A stretch of 64,000 nt of DNA from an uncultured Pelagibacteraceae bacterium (lineage in GTDB: Bacteria; Pseudomonadota; Alphaproteobacteria; Pelagibacterales; AG-422-B15): positions 350,397 through 414,396 of the forward strand of contig CABYZG010000001.1 of the NCBI GenBank assembly GCA_902523455.1, in the 5' to 3' direction. Position numbers and translations under genes: made by a program. Below the pieces are notes generated by a model. The model saw only the letters and a list, made by a program, of their open reading frames with translations, had not been told where the DNA came from and made no database searches. This document shows, one piece after another, positions 1 to 13,468 of the stretch (position 1 is the first letter of the stretch; each line of letters starts with the position of its first letter).

Positions 1-2
1 TT

Positions 3-863
3 CAAATAAATCATAATTTATCAAAATATACCTGGTTTGGGGTAGCAGGCAAAGCTGAGATATTTTATATGCCCCAAAATTTCGAAGAATTAGCAAAAGT
101 TTTAGAAATCAACAGAGATAAATTACCAGTAACGGTGATTGGAGCTGGATCGAATATCATTATAAGAGATGGTGGAATATTTGGTCTTGTAATAAAATTA
201 GGAAAAGAATTTAGTCAAATCAAATTACATAATGATTGTATTGAAGTTGGAGCTGCAACCTACGATAGAGTATTATCGAATTATTGTCAGAAAAATGAAA
301 TAGGCGGAATGGAGTTTTATTTTGGAATACCGGGAACACTTGGTGGTGCAGTTCGTATGAACGCCGGTTGTTATAATTCTGAAACAAAAGATGTTTTTAT
401 TAAAGCAAAGTGTGTTGATTATAGGGGACAAGCCTCAGAAATACGTAATTCGAAGGAATTATTTTTTTATAGGGAAAGTAATATACCTCAAGATATAATT
501 ATCTGCGATGTATATATGCAAAAAAAAAATGCAAGCAAAAATGCAATTTCCCTAAAAATGAAAGAAGTTGATGAACAAAGAAAAAAAGCTCAACCTCAGC
601 AAATTAAAACAGCAGGAAGTACATTTAAAAATCCAAAAGATCAGACTGATAAAAAAGCATGGGAAATTATTGAAGAAGCTGGCCTTAAAAATTTTGAGCT
701 TCAAGGAATATGTTTCTCTTCTAAGCATTCAAACTTCATAGTTAATAATCAAACTAAATCAGCAAACCTTATCGAAGACTTCGGAGAATATGTTAGGTCT
801 GATGTAAAGAAAAAATTGGGAATAAGCTTAAATTGGGAAATAAAGATATTTGGTGAAAGATGA
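3..863 (+). CDS. murB: UDP-N-acetylenolpyruvoylglucosamine reductase, 5' end outside the window
   Basis: MurB reduces UDP-GlcNAc-enolpyruvate to UDP-MurNAc with NADPH and FAD in cytoplasmic peptidoglycan precursor synthesis. The frame is open from the first bases of the window (the segment LSKYTWFGVAGKAE precedes the first internal Met at 69), so the true start lies upstream; 286 residues are visible. FAD-binding signatures are GAGSNII followed by RDGG, and GIPGTLGGAVRMNAG. The catalytic serine is in AGSTFKNP, and the C-terminal LNWEI supplies the conserved glutamate. The gene overlaps ddl by 4 nt, as expected in the division/cell-wall cluster. Family assignment is secure; only the 5' end is missing. 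Confidence 0.95.
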   Translation, partial: QINHNLSKYTWFGVAGKAEIFYMPQNFEELAKVLEINRDKLPVTVIGAGSNIIIRDGGIFGLVIKLGKEFSQIKLHNDCIEVGAATYDRVLSNYCQKNEIGGMEFYFGIPGTLGGAVRMNAGCYNSETKDVFIKAKCVDYRGQASEIRNSKELFFYRESNIPQDIIICDVYMQKKNASKNAISLKMKEVDEQRKKAQPQQIKTAGSTFKNPKDQTDKKAWEIIEEAGLKNFELQGICFSSKHSNFIVNNQTKSANLIEDFGEYVRSDVKKKLGISLNWEIKIFGER

Positions 864-1768
864 ATAAAGACAGAAAAATTATGCTTTTGTATGGAGGCAT
901 TTCTGCAGAAAGAGAAATAAGTATTATCACCTCAAAAGAAATAAGCAAATCTCTTAAAAATATGGGCTACAATATTGTAGAAATTGATGCAAATGAGAAT
1001 CTGTTAGCTGACCTTGAACTGCATAAACCTGACATAGTATTCAATGGATTACACGGAACATGGGGAGAGGACGGAAGTGTGCAAGAAATACTTGAAAAAT
1101 ATGGAGTGCCTTACACTCATTCTGGAATTGAGTCATCCAAATTAGCAATGGATAAATACAAATCTGCTGAACTATTTATTGAAAATGGGTTCAATCATCC
1201 TTTAACGAAATTGATGAAGATAGAGGAAGTGAAAAATCAAAATATATTTGATTTTCCCTATGTCTTAAAACCTAGAAATGAAGGATCTAGTGTTGGAGTT
1301 AGCATTATTAGAAACCATGAGGAATTAAATAAATACTTGTCTGAGAATAAATTTCGAAATGAATTATTGCTTCAGCAATTTATAGAGGGTCCTGAGATAA
1401 ATGTTGCAGTTATAGGAACAAATAAAACTGGTTCTATTGAAATTGATCCAAAAAATGAATTCTATGATTACGAATCAAAGTACTTTGATGCAGGGAAAAC
1501 AAAACATATAATTCCACCAAGATTAGAGAGCGACCTGATTAAAAAAGTTGAAGGTTTAGGTTTAGATGCTCATAAATTATTGGGTTGTAAGGGAATCAGC
1601 CGAACCGAATTTATATTAGATAAAGTGACAAAAAAATTTTATATATTAGAGCTTAATACCCAACCCGGCATGACACCAACTTCATTAGTCCCTGAAATTG
1701 CAAATTATAAAGGTATAAATTTTGATAATCTTATTAATTGGATCCTATTAGATGCAACGCAAAATTAA
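860..1768 (+). CDS. ddl: D-alanine--D-alanine ligase
   Basis: This ATP-grasp ligase makes the D-Ala-D-Ala dipeptide for the peptidoglycan stem. The 302-residue length is normal for DdlB. Visible motifs are GGISAERE (12-19), HGTWGEDG (65-72), YTHSGIESS (85-93), the ATP-grasp loop KPRNEGSSVGVS (137-148), the EGPE segment (176-179), and the metal/product site ELNTQPGMTPTS (264-275). The ATG overlaps the murB stop, and its own 3' end overlaps ftsQ by 17 nt, so translation of murB, ddl and ftsQ is probably coupled. Confidence 0.95.
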   Translation: MNKDRKIMLLYGGISAEREISIITSKEISKSLKNMGYNIVEIDANENLLADLELHKPDIVFNGLHGTWGEDGSVQEILEKYGVPYTHSGIESSKLAMDKYKSAELFIENGFNHPLTKLMKIEEVKNQNIFDFPYVLKPRNEGSSVGVSIIRNHEELNKYLSENKFRNELLLQQFIEGPEINVAVIGTNKTGSIEIDPKNEFYDYESKYFDAGKTKHIIPPRLESDLIKKVEGLGLDAHKLLGCKGISRTEFILDKVTKKFYILELNTQPGMTPTSLVPEIANYKGINFDNLINWILLDATQN

Positions 1769-2486
1769 AATAATAAATATTGTTTCCTTCTCTTTAATAT
1801 TCATTTCTCTTATTGCAATATTTGTATTTTTAAAATTTCCAAGTTTACTAAATAATTCATTTCAAATTAAGAATGTAATTATAGAAGGTTCTGAAAAATC
1901 AAATATATCTGAGATTGAAAATAATGTGACTGAATTTAAAGGTAATCTTATTGGCTTAAATTTTAATTCCATTAAGAAAATTGTAGAGTCAAGTGAATGG
2001 GTAAAGCGGGCATCTATAAAAAAAGTTTTACCATCAACTTTAAAAATAAATGTAACTGAGAACGATCCATATGCAATATACTTTCAAGAAGGAAAATCTT
2101 TTCTTATAGATCTTGATGGATCAATCATTACTGAAATTAACTTAAACAATTATGAAGATGACCTCTTATTTGTAAGGGGTGAGAACTCGCCAGAATTACT
2201 AGAGCAATTAATCAGGGATATAAGTATTGCGTTTCCAAATTTAACTCAAACTCTGGAAGAAGTTGAATTTATTGAAAAAAGAAGGTGGAATCTAAAATTA
2301 AATAATAAATTGCTTGTAAAATTACCAGATGAAAACATTCAACAATCATTAAAAAATTTAAAACAGCTTTTTGAGGAGCAAGAAGTAATGGAAAGTAACA
2401 TTATTGAAATAGATTTAAGAATTCAAGGAAGAGCAGCCCTCAAAGTTTTAGATGGAAAAATAAATTATGGTATTGATGAGATTTAA
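1752..2486 (+). CDS. ftsQ: Cell division protein FtsQ
   Basis: FtsQ is a bitopic inner-membrane protein that links early and late division proteins. The 244-residue product has a short basic cytoplasmic tail, one membrane segment at about 8-29, then a periplasmic POTRA-like domain starting with FQIKNVIIEGSEKS, followed by the FtsQ beta domain. Its sequence is divergent, so the call rests on topology plus position: it starts inside ddl and shares one base with the start of ftsA. That order is the standard one for this cluster. Confidence 0.85.
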   Translation: MQRKIKIINIVSFSLIFISLIAIFVFLKFPSLLNNSFQIKNVIIEGSEKSNISEIENNVTEFKGNLIGLNFNSIKKIVESSEWVKRASIKKVLPSTLKINVTENDPYAIYFQEGKSFLIDLDGSIITEINLNNYEDDLLFVRGENSPELLEQLIRDISIAFPNLTQTLEEVEFIEKRRWNLKLNNKLLVKLPDENIQQSLKNLKQLFEEQEVMESNIIEIDLRIQGRAALKVLDGKINYGIDEI

Positions 2487-3673
2487 TGGGTCAAAAAATA
2501 ATTAGTGCGATTGACATAAGAGCCGACAAAGTAATTTGCCTTATTGCTCAAGAATTACAAATATTAGATAAAGGGAAAATTCTTCAACTTATTGGAATAG
2601 GTACTTCTAAACTGAAAGTCAATTGTTTAAAGCCCTTTTCATTGGAAACAGATGAAATTAAAAATCATCTTGATGCCGCTATTTCGAAAGCAGAAGTAGA
2701 TGCTGGTATAAAGATTAGTAACGTTTATGTCAGTATATCAGAAAACATGAAATCAGATTATGTTGAATTTGAAAATAAAATTTCAGGTAGGATCATAACA
2801 GAAAATGATATCAAATCTTTTTTTGAAGATACAAAATTTAAAAGACTATATACTGAAACTGATGAACCACTTCATTCCTTCCCAATAAGTTACAAAGTAG
2901 ATAATAAAAAAAGCTTATCAGATCCAATTGGTGTGAAAGCTGAAACTCTTCATACAAAATGGCATGTTATATCAACTTCAAAAGACTATCTAAGTAAAAT
3001 ATTAGATTTATTAAATAATCAAGACATAAGCCTCAAACAGATAGTTTCGAGTCACTATGCTAGCAGTCTTGCAGTGTTATCAGATGAAGAAGCAGATAAT
3101 GGAGCAGTAAGTATCGATATTCAAAAAAACAAGACAATTATTTCTTATACCTTTGACAACCAACTTATTGGCTATGATACGGTTAAAGTTGGAACTTATA
3201 ATTTTTCAAATGATATATCACAAGTCAAATCAATTTCACTAGAAGAGGCCGAAATAGTTAGAAAGCAAATTGATACAATGAATAGTCAGAGAATTTATGA
3301 AAAAAAATTAGAAAAGTATTTTGAAATATATTCATCAAGAGCAGAAGAATTATCAAATTTAATAAAAAATATAATTTATAAATCAAAATTTAGCTCTCTA
3401 GTATCTAATAATATTGTGCTTACTGGATATGGAGCAAAGTCGTTAACTATGCAAAAATTCATCAAAAATCAAATGAGTGATAGTAATTTTCGTTTAGGAT
3501 CGACAAAAAAAATTAACGGATCAAAAACTTATTTAGATAATCCGTCTCTTGCATCAGCATTTGGTCTTTTAAATTATGCCGCAAACCATAACATGGAGGG
3601 AGATAAGGATGAGTCTAAATCAGAAAAAAAATCATTATTTTCAGTAGTTTATAATTTTTTTAGAAACCTTTAA
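2486..3673 (+). CDS. ftsA: Cell division protein FtsA
   Basis: FtsA is an actin-like ATPase that tethers FtsZ filaments to the inner membrane. The protein has 395 residues. It opens with a phosphate-1-like strand (ISAIDIRADKVICLIA), has a 1C-type insertion subdomain, a late TGYGAKS segment typical of the adenosine loop, and ends with the amphipathic stretch SLFSVVYNFFRNL, which fits the C-terminal membrane-targeting helix. The start codon shares its A with the ftsQ stop. In most relatives ftsZ follows directly; here only 64 bp separate ftsA from lpxC and no ftsZ is present. Confidence 0.88.
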   Translation: MGQKIISAIDIRADKVICLIAQELQILDKGKILQLIGIGTSKLKVNCLKPFSLETDEIKNHLDAAISKAEVDAGIKISNVYVSISENMKSDYVEFENKISGRIITENDIKSFFEDTKFKRLYTETDEPLHSFPISYKVDNKKSLSDPIGVKAETLHTKWHVISTSKDYLSKILDLLNNQDISLKQIVSSHYASSLAVLSDEEADNGAVSIDIQKNKTIISYTFDNQLIGYDTVKVGTYNFSNDISQVKSISLEEAEIVRKQIDTMNSQRIYEKKLEKYFEIYSSRAEELSNLIKNIIYKSKFSSLVSNNIVLTGYGAKSLTMQKFIKNQMSDSNFRLGSTKKINGSKTYLDNPSLASAFGLLNYAANHNMEGDKDESKSEKKSLFSVVYNFFRNL

Positions 3674-3737
3674 GTAGTAACAAAAAGAAATAATCTTTGT
3701 TTTTTCCTGTGGTTTTAAACAATTTATAAACAGCAGG

Positions 3738-4664
3738 ATGCAAAAAACCATTAATAAGTCATTCAATATTGAAGGTGTAACTTTACACAGCGGTGAAAAA
3801 TCAAATTTGTCTGTTAACCCAGCGACTGCCAACACTGGCATCGTATTTAGAAGAGTTGATATTAAAAATTCTAATGAAGAGTCACTAATTGAAGCAAAGT
3901 TTAATAACGTTAGCGTCTCAGATCTATGTACAAAGATTACTAATAAATTCGGAATATCAGTTTCAACAATTGAACATTTGATGTCAGCTTTACATGGCAT
4001 GGGAATCGATAACGCTATTGTTGAAGTAGACTGTGATGAATTACCAATTCTTGATGGTAGCTCCCTAGAATATGTACGTAACATTGAGGAAGTTGGTCTT
4101 AAAAGTTTAAATGTAGAAAAAAAATATCTAAGCATATCTAGACCAATTGTGTTTAGTATGAATGATTCTTTTGTGAAAGTTTCCCCATCTGATAATTTAG
4201 AAGTTGATTATACAATTTCTTATGATCACAATCTTATAAAGGAACAAAGATTTAATTATGAGTTTAAAGATTCAAACCAGTTTAAAAATCTTATTTCTAA
4301 TTGCAGAACTTTTGGCTTTAAAGAAGAGGTAGATTCTCTCAGAAAAAAAGGTCTTATAGCAGGAGGTTCTTTAGATAATGCAATTGTCCTTGATAAAAAA
4401 GGAATTGTGAATAATGACAAATTGCGTCAAGAAAATGAATTTGTTAAACATAAAATACTTGATTTCATTGGTGATATTTATCTCTTAGGATATTCAGTGA
4501 AAGGAGCGTTTGAAATATATAAAGGTGGTCACAGATTAACTCATGAAACTATGAATTCAATAATGTCTGATCATTCAAACTGGCGCCTTATAAACGAAGA
4601 TAATTTAAATGATAAAAATTATCAAAAAACCTATTACACGAAGTCTGTAGCTGCATCATTATAA
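3738..4664 (+). CDS. lpxC: UDP-3-O-acyl-N-acetylglucosamine deacetylase
   Basis: LpxC is the zinc deacetylase that commits UDP-acyl-GlcNAc to lipid A. The zinc ligands fall at H80 (TIEHLM), H238 and D242 (KHKILDFIGD), and the general acid/base histidine at H265 (GGHRLTHE). These positions nearly match the Escherichia coli numbering (79, 238, 242, 265), so the 308-residue protein is intact. A purine-rich AGCAGG sits just upstream of the ATG. It follows ftsA in the position where ftsZ would normally intervene. Confidence 0.96.
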   Translation: MQKTINKSFNIEGVTLHSGEKSNLSVNPATANTGIVFRRVDIKNSNEESLIEAKFNNVSVSDLCTKITNKFGISVSTIEHLMSALHGMGIDNAIVEVDCDELPILDGSSLEYVRNIEEVGLKSLNVEKKYLSISRPIVFSMNDSFVKVSPSDNLEVDYTISYDHNLIKEQRFNYEFKDSNQFKNLISNCRTFGFKEEVDSLRKKGLIAGGSLDNAIVLDKKGIVNNDKLRQENEFVKHKILDFIGDIYLLGYSVKGAFEIYKGGHRLTHETMNSIMSDHSNWRLINEDNLNDKNYQKTYYTKSVAASL

Positions 4665-4707
4665 TTTAGAAATTCATCTTTAATCTTCTTAAATAATCAT
4701 TAAAATT

Positions 4708-5472
4708 ATGGTTATGAAATTAATAAAAATCTTTCTTTTTCTAACTTTAGCTACTTTTATTCTTAGCGGTTGTTCAGATACAAAGTTGGTTACGCCTGAA
4801 ACAGAGGGTGAAAAACTTCAAATACTCTACTCAAATGCTATGGAATTAGTTAAAAAAAGAGATTTTGTAGATGCAGCAATACTATTTGAAGATATTGAAA
4901 GACAATATCCGTATTCTAAATGGTCTAATCAGGCGCAATTAATGACTGCGTTCTGTTATTACAAAACACAATTTCATGATGAAAGCCTTGATGCCCTAGA
5001 AAGATTTATTGCACTTTACCCTGGCAGCAAGAAAATTTCATACGCTTACTATCTACGAGCTTTAAATTACTTTGAGCAGATAAAAGATGTAGAAAGAGAT
5101 CAGAGTATGACGGTAAAATCTAAAAAGGCCTTTTATGAGGTTATAAACAAATATCCTGATTCTGAGTTTGTTGAAGATGCTTACTTAAAAATTGATATTA
5201 TAAATGATAGGCTGGCAGCAAAAGAAATTGAAATTGCCAGATATTATCAATTTAAACAGCAATGGATATCAGCAATTAACAGGTATAATAAAATTTTAGA
5301 GGATTATGATACTTCTGTATATACAGAGGAGGCATTACATAGACTTGTTGAAATCTATTACTCCCTTGGTTTAATTGAAGAAGCAAAAAGATATGCATCA
5401 ACTCTAGGTTTTAATTTTCCTGATAGTGATTGGTACACAAAAAGTTACGAGTTAGTCAAAGATTTAAGTTAA
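4708..5472 (+). CDS. bamD: Outer membrane assembly lipoprotein BamD
   Basis: BamD (ComL) is the essential lipoprotein partner of BamA in beta-barrel insertion. The 254-residue protein begins with a lipoprotein signal whose lipobox is LSGC (Cys22), then carries TPR-like helices with characteristic segments such as FEDIERQYPYSKWSNQA and ERFIALYPGSKKISYA. Two in-frame ATGs lie six bases apart at the 5' end; either gives a workable signal peptide. Location between lpxC and ligA is common in Alphaproteobacteria (where recN often intervenes; it is absent here). Confidence 0.93.
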   Translation: MVMKLIKIFLFLTLATFILSGCSDTKLVTPETEGEKLQILYSNAMELVKKRDFVDAAILFEDIERQYPYSKWSNQAQLMTAFCYYKTQFHDESLDALERFIALYPGSKKISYAYYLRALNYFEQIKDVERDQSMTVKSKKAFYEVINKYPDSEFVEDAYLKIDIINDRLAAKEIEIARYYQFKQQWISAINRYNKILEDYDTSVYTEEALHRLVEIYYSLGLIEEAKRYASTLGFNFPDSDWYTKSYELVKDLS

Positions 5473-9219
<3,747 letters not shown>

Positions 9220-9226
<7 letters not shown>

Positions 9227-11445
9227 GGTTTTAAAAAATCAGATATTAATTTTTTTGTACCATGTTTATCAAAATCCACAACTGCCTTTGTGCCGTCAAT
9301 ATCTTTTATTCGACCAATACCAAATTTTTTGTGTTCAACTGTTTGCCCTATTTGAAGTAAAACATCATCATTTATATCTCTAACATTTTCTATTTCCATA
9401 TCAACTACTGTTCGATAACTTGAAGATGGATTGTTTTTAAAATCTAATTTTCTTGGTTTAAAATCAAAATCTTGATTAAATTCATCAAATTCTTGATTTT
9501 GGAATCTGTCCATATGGCTTGACGCGTGATTAATAGTTTTTATTAATTCTTGATCTAACTCCTCAATAAATCGAGATTGCAATGAAGGCATCCAATTGTT
9601 TTGAAATCGACGACTCATTGATGTTGAGATATTTATTATTTTTTTAGCTCGCGTTATGCCGACATATGCAAGTCTACGTTCCTCTTCAATTCCTTTATTA
9701 CCAGTTTCATCAATTGTTTTTTGGTGAGGGAAAAGCCCTTCTTCCCAACCTGGCAAAAAAACATAATCATATTCAAGACCTTTAGCGGCATGAAGCGTCA
9801 TGATACTTACTTTATTGTCTTCATTATTTTCATCTATAGCTGTAACTAAAGATACATGCTCTAAAAACTCCTCGATGCTGTTATAGTCTTCCATCGCAAT
9901 TATTAATTCCTTAATATTTTCTATTTTTGTTTGAGCAGAGACATTTTTATCATTTTTAAGCATATTCATATAACCAGACTCATCGAGCAGCATTTTTAAT
10001 ATGTCATAAAACTGCATATTATCGATGGATGATTTTCCTCTATCGATAACAGAAATGAATGCTTTTAAGCTTTCAGATATTTTTTTTGTAAATTCATCTG
10101 TATCAACAATATCTTTTGATGCTTGATACAATGAAATTCGTTTTTGTTTTGCATAAGATAAAATATGATTAAATGATTTTTCTCCTATACCTCTTTTAGG
10201 GACTGTTAAAGCTCTTTCAAATGCGACATCGTCTTGACTTTCATAGACCAGCCTAAGATATGAAACAGCATCTTTTATTTCTGATCTCTCATAGAACCGA
10301 ATACCACCTACAATACGATAAGGAATTGAGTATTTAATCAAAGACTCCTCTATTTCACGCGATTGAAATACTGCCCTTACTAATATTGAGATATTGTTCA
10401 GGTCAGGGTTATCATCACTATACTTCATAATATCCTGAGCAACTAAGTCGGCCTCGTCTCTACTTGAATTAACTAAATGTAAATGTATGGGCTCTCCATC
10501 ACCTTGGTCCGAAACAAGCTCCTTGCCAAGTCTATATTCGTTATAACTAATTAATGAAGATGCAGACTTAAGTATATTATTTGTTGATCGATAATTTTGT
10601 TTAAGTCGTATTACCTTTGCATTTTCAAATTCTTTTTCAAATCGAAGCATATTATCAACTTCAGCGCCACGCCAACTATAAATTGATTGATCATCGTCTC
10701 CAACACAACAAACATTTTGATGATGAGAACCAAGAAGTTTAAGCCATTTATATTGTGCAGCATTTGTGTCTTGGTATTCATCTACATGTATATATTTAAA
10801 ATTATTGCTATAACGTTTGTGAATATCAGGGACTTTAAAAAGATTGATACATTGTAAAAGTAAGTCACCAAAATCTAGACAATTAATTTCAAACAACCTT
10901 GCTTGGTAAATTTTATAAATAGAGAGACTCTTTTCATCGACTAAATTATCTAGTGACTCAGATTTTATATCATTTGGATTAAGAGCTTTGTTTTTCCAAT
11001 GATCAATTTTAGATTGTATTAATTTGGGTGAAAACTGAGATTGGTCTAAGTTTTCAGCCTTTATGATTTGCTTGATCAGGGAAAGCTGATCATCCTTATC
11101 AAGTATAGTAAAACTTTGTTTAAGACCAATTACCTCAGCGTGGTTTCTAATTATTTTTGCTCCAATTGAATGAAAGGTTCCCATCCAAGGCATCTTTTCC
11201 ATATTTTGACTTACTAGTTTTTGAACACGCTCGGACATTTCTCTGGCAGCCTTGTTAGTAAAGGTTACACAAAGAATCTGAGAGGGGAATGCCAATTTAT
11301 TATCTATAATATGAGCAACTCGCGTAGTAAGTACTTTAGTTTTTCCAGTTCCAGCTCCTGCAATAATTAGATTTGGACCCTCGGTACTACAAACAGACTC
11401 ATATTGTAGTGGGTTAAGACTTTCTAGGTAATTTACTTCAGTCAT
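9220..11445 (-). CDS. uvrD: ATP-dependent DNA helicase, UvrD/PcrA family
   Basis: This is a superfamily 1A 3'-5' helicase for repair and removal of blocked complexes. The 741-residue protein shows Walker A AGAGTGKTK (29-37), motif Ia with FTNKAAREM, motif II DEYQDTN, motif III GDDDQSIYSWRG, motif IV RLKQNYRST, motif V TLHAAKGLEYDYVFLPG and motif VI AYVGITRAKK. The C-terminus (VEHKKFGIGRI ... VDFD) is the Tudor-like tail that binds RNA polymerase in PcrA/UvrD. ATGA overlap with the upstream RHH gene suggests coupled translation. Confidence 0.94.
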
Positions 11446-11657
11446 AACTGACCCTTTAAGTGATTCAGAACATATAGTCTAATTGCGCTTGATAAATTGG
11501 AAGTATTCTTAGTCTTATCTATTTTTGAGATTATTTTATCTGGAGTAGTATTTTCTTTTTTGCTCAGTTTTAATATTTCTTCCCAAAATTCAGTTTCAAG
11601 AAATACACTTGTAATGTGGCCATCTATCTTGACAGTGCGCTTATTGGAATTGGGCAT
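11442..11657 (-). CDS. Small ribbon-helix-helix domain protein
   Basis: This 71-residue protein fits the alphaproteobacterial RHH_4-type family: a strand-forming start (KRTVKIDGHITSVFLE), a conserved aromatic in EFWEEILKLSKKE, and the C-terminal signature NLSSAIRLYVLNHL. Such proteins are presumed DNA-binding dimers, but no target is known to me. It sits between fumC (7 nt gap) and uvrD (4 nt overlap). Its regulatory role is inferred from fold only. Confidence 0.8.
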   Translation of the reverse strand: MPNSNKRTVKIDGHITSVFLETEFWEEILKLSKKENTTPDKIISKIDKTKNTSNLSSAIRLYVLNHLKGQL

Positions 11658-11664
11658 GAACGAA

Positions 11665-13059
11665 CTATGAAGAAGAAATCATTTTTGATGGATTGAGAAG
11701 AGACTTCATCTTTCTTACATCAATATATTTTAGGATTTTATTTGCCTCAATTAGCGTAATATTTTTCTTATGTGCAAGCTTTGCGAGTTCTGCAGCTTTT
11801 TCGTATCCAATTTCAGGAGCGAGGGCAGTTACAAGCATTAAGGAATTCTCAACACCTTCTTTTATATTTCTTAAATTCGGTTTAACTCCCTTTAGGCACT
11901 TATCGCAAAAGTTTGTAACCCCTGAGGATAATAAATTGATTGAATTAATTATGTTAAAACCAATTACTGGTTTAAATGCATTGAGTTCAAAATGACCTTG
12001 AGTTCCTGCCATTGATATTACGTTATGACTACCCATAACCTGTAAACAAGCCATTGTTAAAGCTTCACTTTGAGTTGGATTTACCTTACCAGGCATTATA
12101 GATGACCCAGGTTCATTCTCAGGTAAATTCAGTTCTCCTAGACCCGATCTTGGTCCAGAAGCTAACAGCCTAATGTCATTTGCTATTTTGAAAAGATCCG
12201 TTGCAATAACATTTAATACTCCCGATAGTTCTACAAGAGAGTCATGAGAGGCCAAGGCTTGGAATTTATTGCTTGCAGGTTTAAATTTAATTTTATTAAT
12301 TTTACTTATTTCATTTGCAACAAGTCTATCGAACCCTTTTTTTGTATTCAGACCAGTTCCAACGGCCGTCCCTCCTTGGGCTAAATAACTTAAGTTAATT
12401 AGGGCTGTCTTCAGTCGTTTAATGTTCATATCAATCTGAGATTGATAACCTGAAAATTCTTGTCCAAGTGATAAGGGAGTTGCGTCTTGCAAGTGTGTCC
12501 TGCCGATTTTGATGATACTTTTCCATTTCTTAGACTGGCTAACTAAAGTTTTTTCCATTTCATTTAAAGCTGGAATAAGTTCATCTGTAACTTTTTTTGA
12601 GGCCGCAATATTAATTGCAGATGGAAAACTGTCATTAGTTGATTGACTTTTGTTGACATGATCATTTGGGTGAACTGGACTATTCGTTCCAAGTTTTCCG
12701 GTAAGTTTTTTATTAGCAAGATTAGCGATGACTTCATTTACATTCATGTTAGTTTGAGTTCCAGATCCAGTCTGCCAAACCGAAAGAGGGAATTGATCAT
12801 TATGCTTTCCGGTAAGAATATTTTTTGATGCACTAATTATTGCATTTGCTATTTTAGGAGCTATAGACTTTTGTTTTTGATTTACTTTCGCGCAGGCCAT
12901 TTTTATTGTGACTAGTGCATGTATAATTTCTATAGGCATTAAATTATTGCCAATTTTAAAATTCTTTAATGATCTTTGAGTTTGAGCTCCCCAAAAATTA
13001 CTATTTGAAACTTTTATTTTGCCGATACTGTCTTGTTCTTGTCTTGTTTTTTGATTCAT
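11665..13059 (-). CDS. fumC: Fumarate hydratase, class II
   Basis: Class II fumarase converts fumarate and malate in the TCA cycle and needs no iron-sulfur cluster. The 464-residue length is standard. The catalytic region GRTHLQDATP lies at about 186-195 and the superfamily signature GSSIMPGKVNP at about 315-325. TQTNMNVNEV and NKSQSTNDSFPSA are also typical. The gene is the first of a minus-strand group with the RHH protein, uvrD and pepP; the upstream DNA carries TATACT about 10 nt before the ATG and then the tmRNA gene. Confidence 0.96.
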   Translation of the reverse strand: MNQKTRQEQDSIGKIKVSNSNFWGAQTQRSLKNFKIGNNLMPIEIIHALVTIKMACAKVNQKQKSIAPKIANAIISASKNILTGKHNDQFPLSVWQTGSGTQTNMNVNEVIANLANKKLTGKLGTNSPVHPNDHVNKSQSTNDSFPSAINIAASKKVTDELIPALNEMEKTLVSQSKKWKSIIKIGRTHLQDATPLSLGQEFSGYQSQIDMNIKRLKTALINLSYLAQGGTAVGTGLNTKKGFDRLVANEISKINKIKFKPASNKFQALASHDSLVELSGVLNVIATDLFKIANDIRLLASGPRSGLGELNLPENEPGSSIMPGKVNPTQSEALTMACLQVMGSHNVISMAGTQGHFELNAFKPVIGFNIINSINLLSSGVTNFCDKCLKGVKPNLRNIKEGVENSLMLVTALAPEIGYEKAAELAKLAHKKNITLIEANKILKYIDVRKMKSLLNPSKMISSS

Positions 13060-13066
13060 TTGAATT

Positions 13067-13078
13067 GTAGTATACTAC
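13067..13078. promoter_or_regulatory. Perfect 12-bp palindrome at the fumC promoter
   Basis: GTAGTATACTAC is its own reverse complement and lies immediately upstream of the fumC start on the minus strand. It contains TATACT, a good -10 hexamer, which would give a very short leader. It could be an operator overlapping the -10, or simply a chance AT-rich palindrome. Confidence 0.35.
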
Positions 13079-13114
13079 CTTACATATATATATGGTAACG
13101 ATTTAAGTTTTTTA

Positions 13115-13297
13115 AAGGCCGAGTGACTAAAAGTGGGAGACTTCTGTTGCCCGGTGCCTCCCGAACCGCGCTTACCTAATTAGATTAAGCAGCGAGCGCT
13201 AATTCATCGTTAGCATTTATAAAATAGCCCGATAACGGTGGTACAATACCGAGAGAAAAACTTACCTTTAAGCATTCGTCGATCCTATATCACCCCC
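13115..13297 (-). ncRNA. ssrA: tmRNA, coding piece (permuted two-piece form)
   Basis: On the minus strand the piece begins with GGGGGTG at 13297-13291, the 5' half of the tRNA-like acceptor stem, followed by a D-loop-like GGATCGACG. Next come a pseudoknot region (13220-13258) and the proteolysis tag reading frame at 13214-13185: GCT AAC GAT GAA TTA GCG CTC GCT GCT TAA. With the alanine supplied by the charged RNA the tag is AANDELALAA. Downstream, a second paired region (GGGAG with CTCCC) ends near 13130. The 3' end is approximate. tmRNA rescues stalled ribosomes and tags their products for proteolysis. Confidence 0.92.
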
Positions 13298-13304
13298 TAA
13301 TTTA

Positions 13305-13387
13305 TGGTGGAGGTGCCGGGTACCGCCCCCGGGTCCGTAATGGGTATTACGCAAGCCGTTTATCCCTATAGCTGGGATATCCCCAGC
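13305..13387 (-). ncRNA. ssrA: tmRNA, acceptor piece (permuted two-piece form)
   Basis: This segment precedes the coding piece in the direction of transcription, which is the permuted order of Alphaproteobacteria. Reading the minus strand it has the hairpin GCTGGG/CCCAGC at its 5' edge, a stem GTAAT/ATTAC, a T-arm-like CCGGG-GGCGGTA-CCCGG, then CACCTCCACCA with the terminal CCA encoded at 13307-13305. CACCTCC (13315-13309) pairs over 7 bp with GGGGGTG of the coding piece and leaves a G-U at the third pair, the alanyl-tRNA synthetase identity element. The two pieces are separated by only 7 nt (13298-13304). Confidence 0.92.
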
Positions 13388-13468
13388 AATCTGAATATAG
13401 TTGGATATTGAGACTTTTTAAAGAGAGTAATCTTAATATAGTATGTGTTTATTATTTGATTCAAAAAA

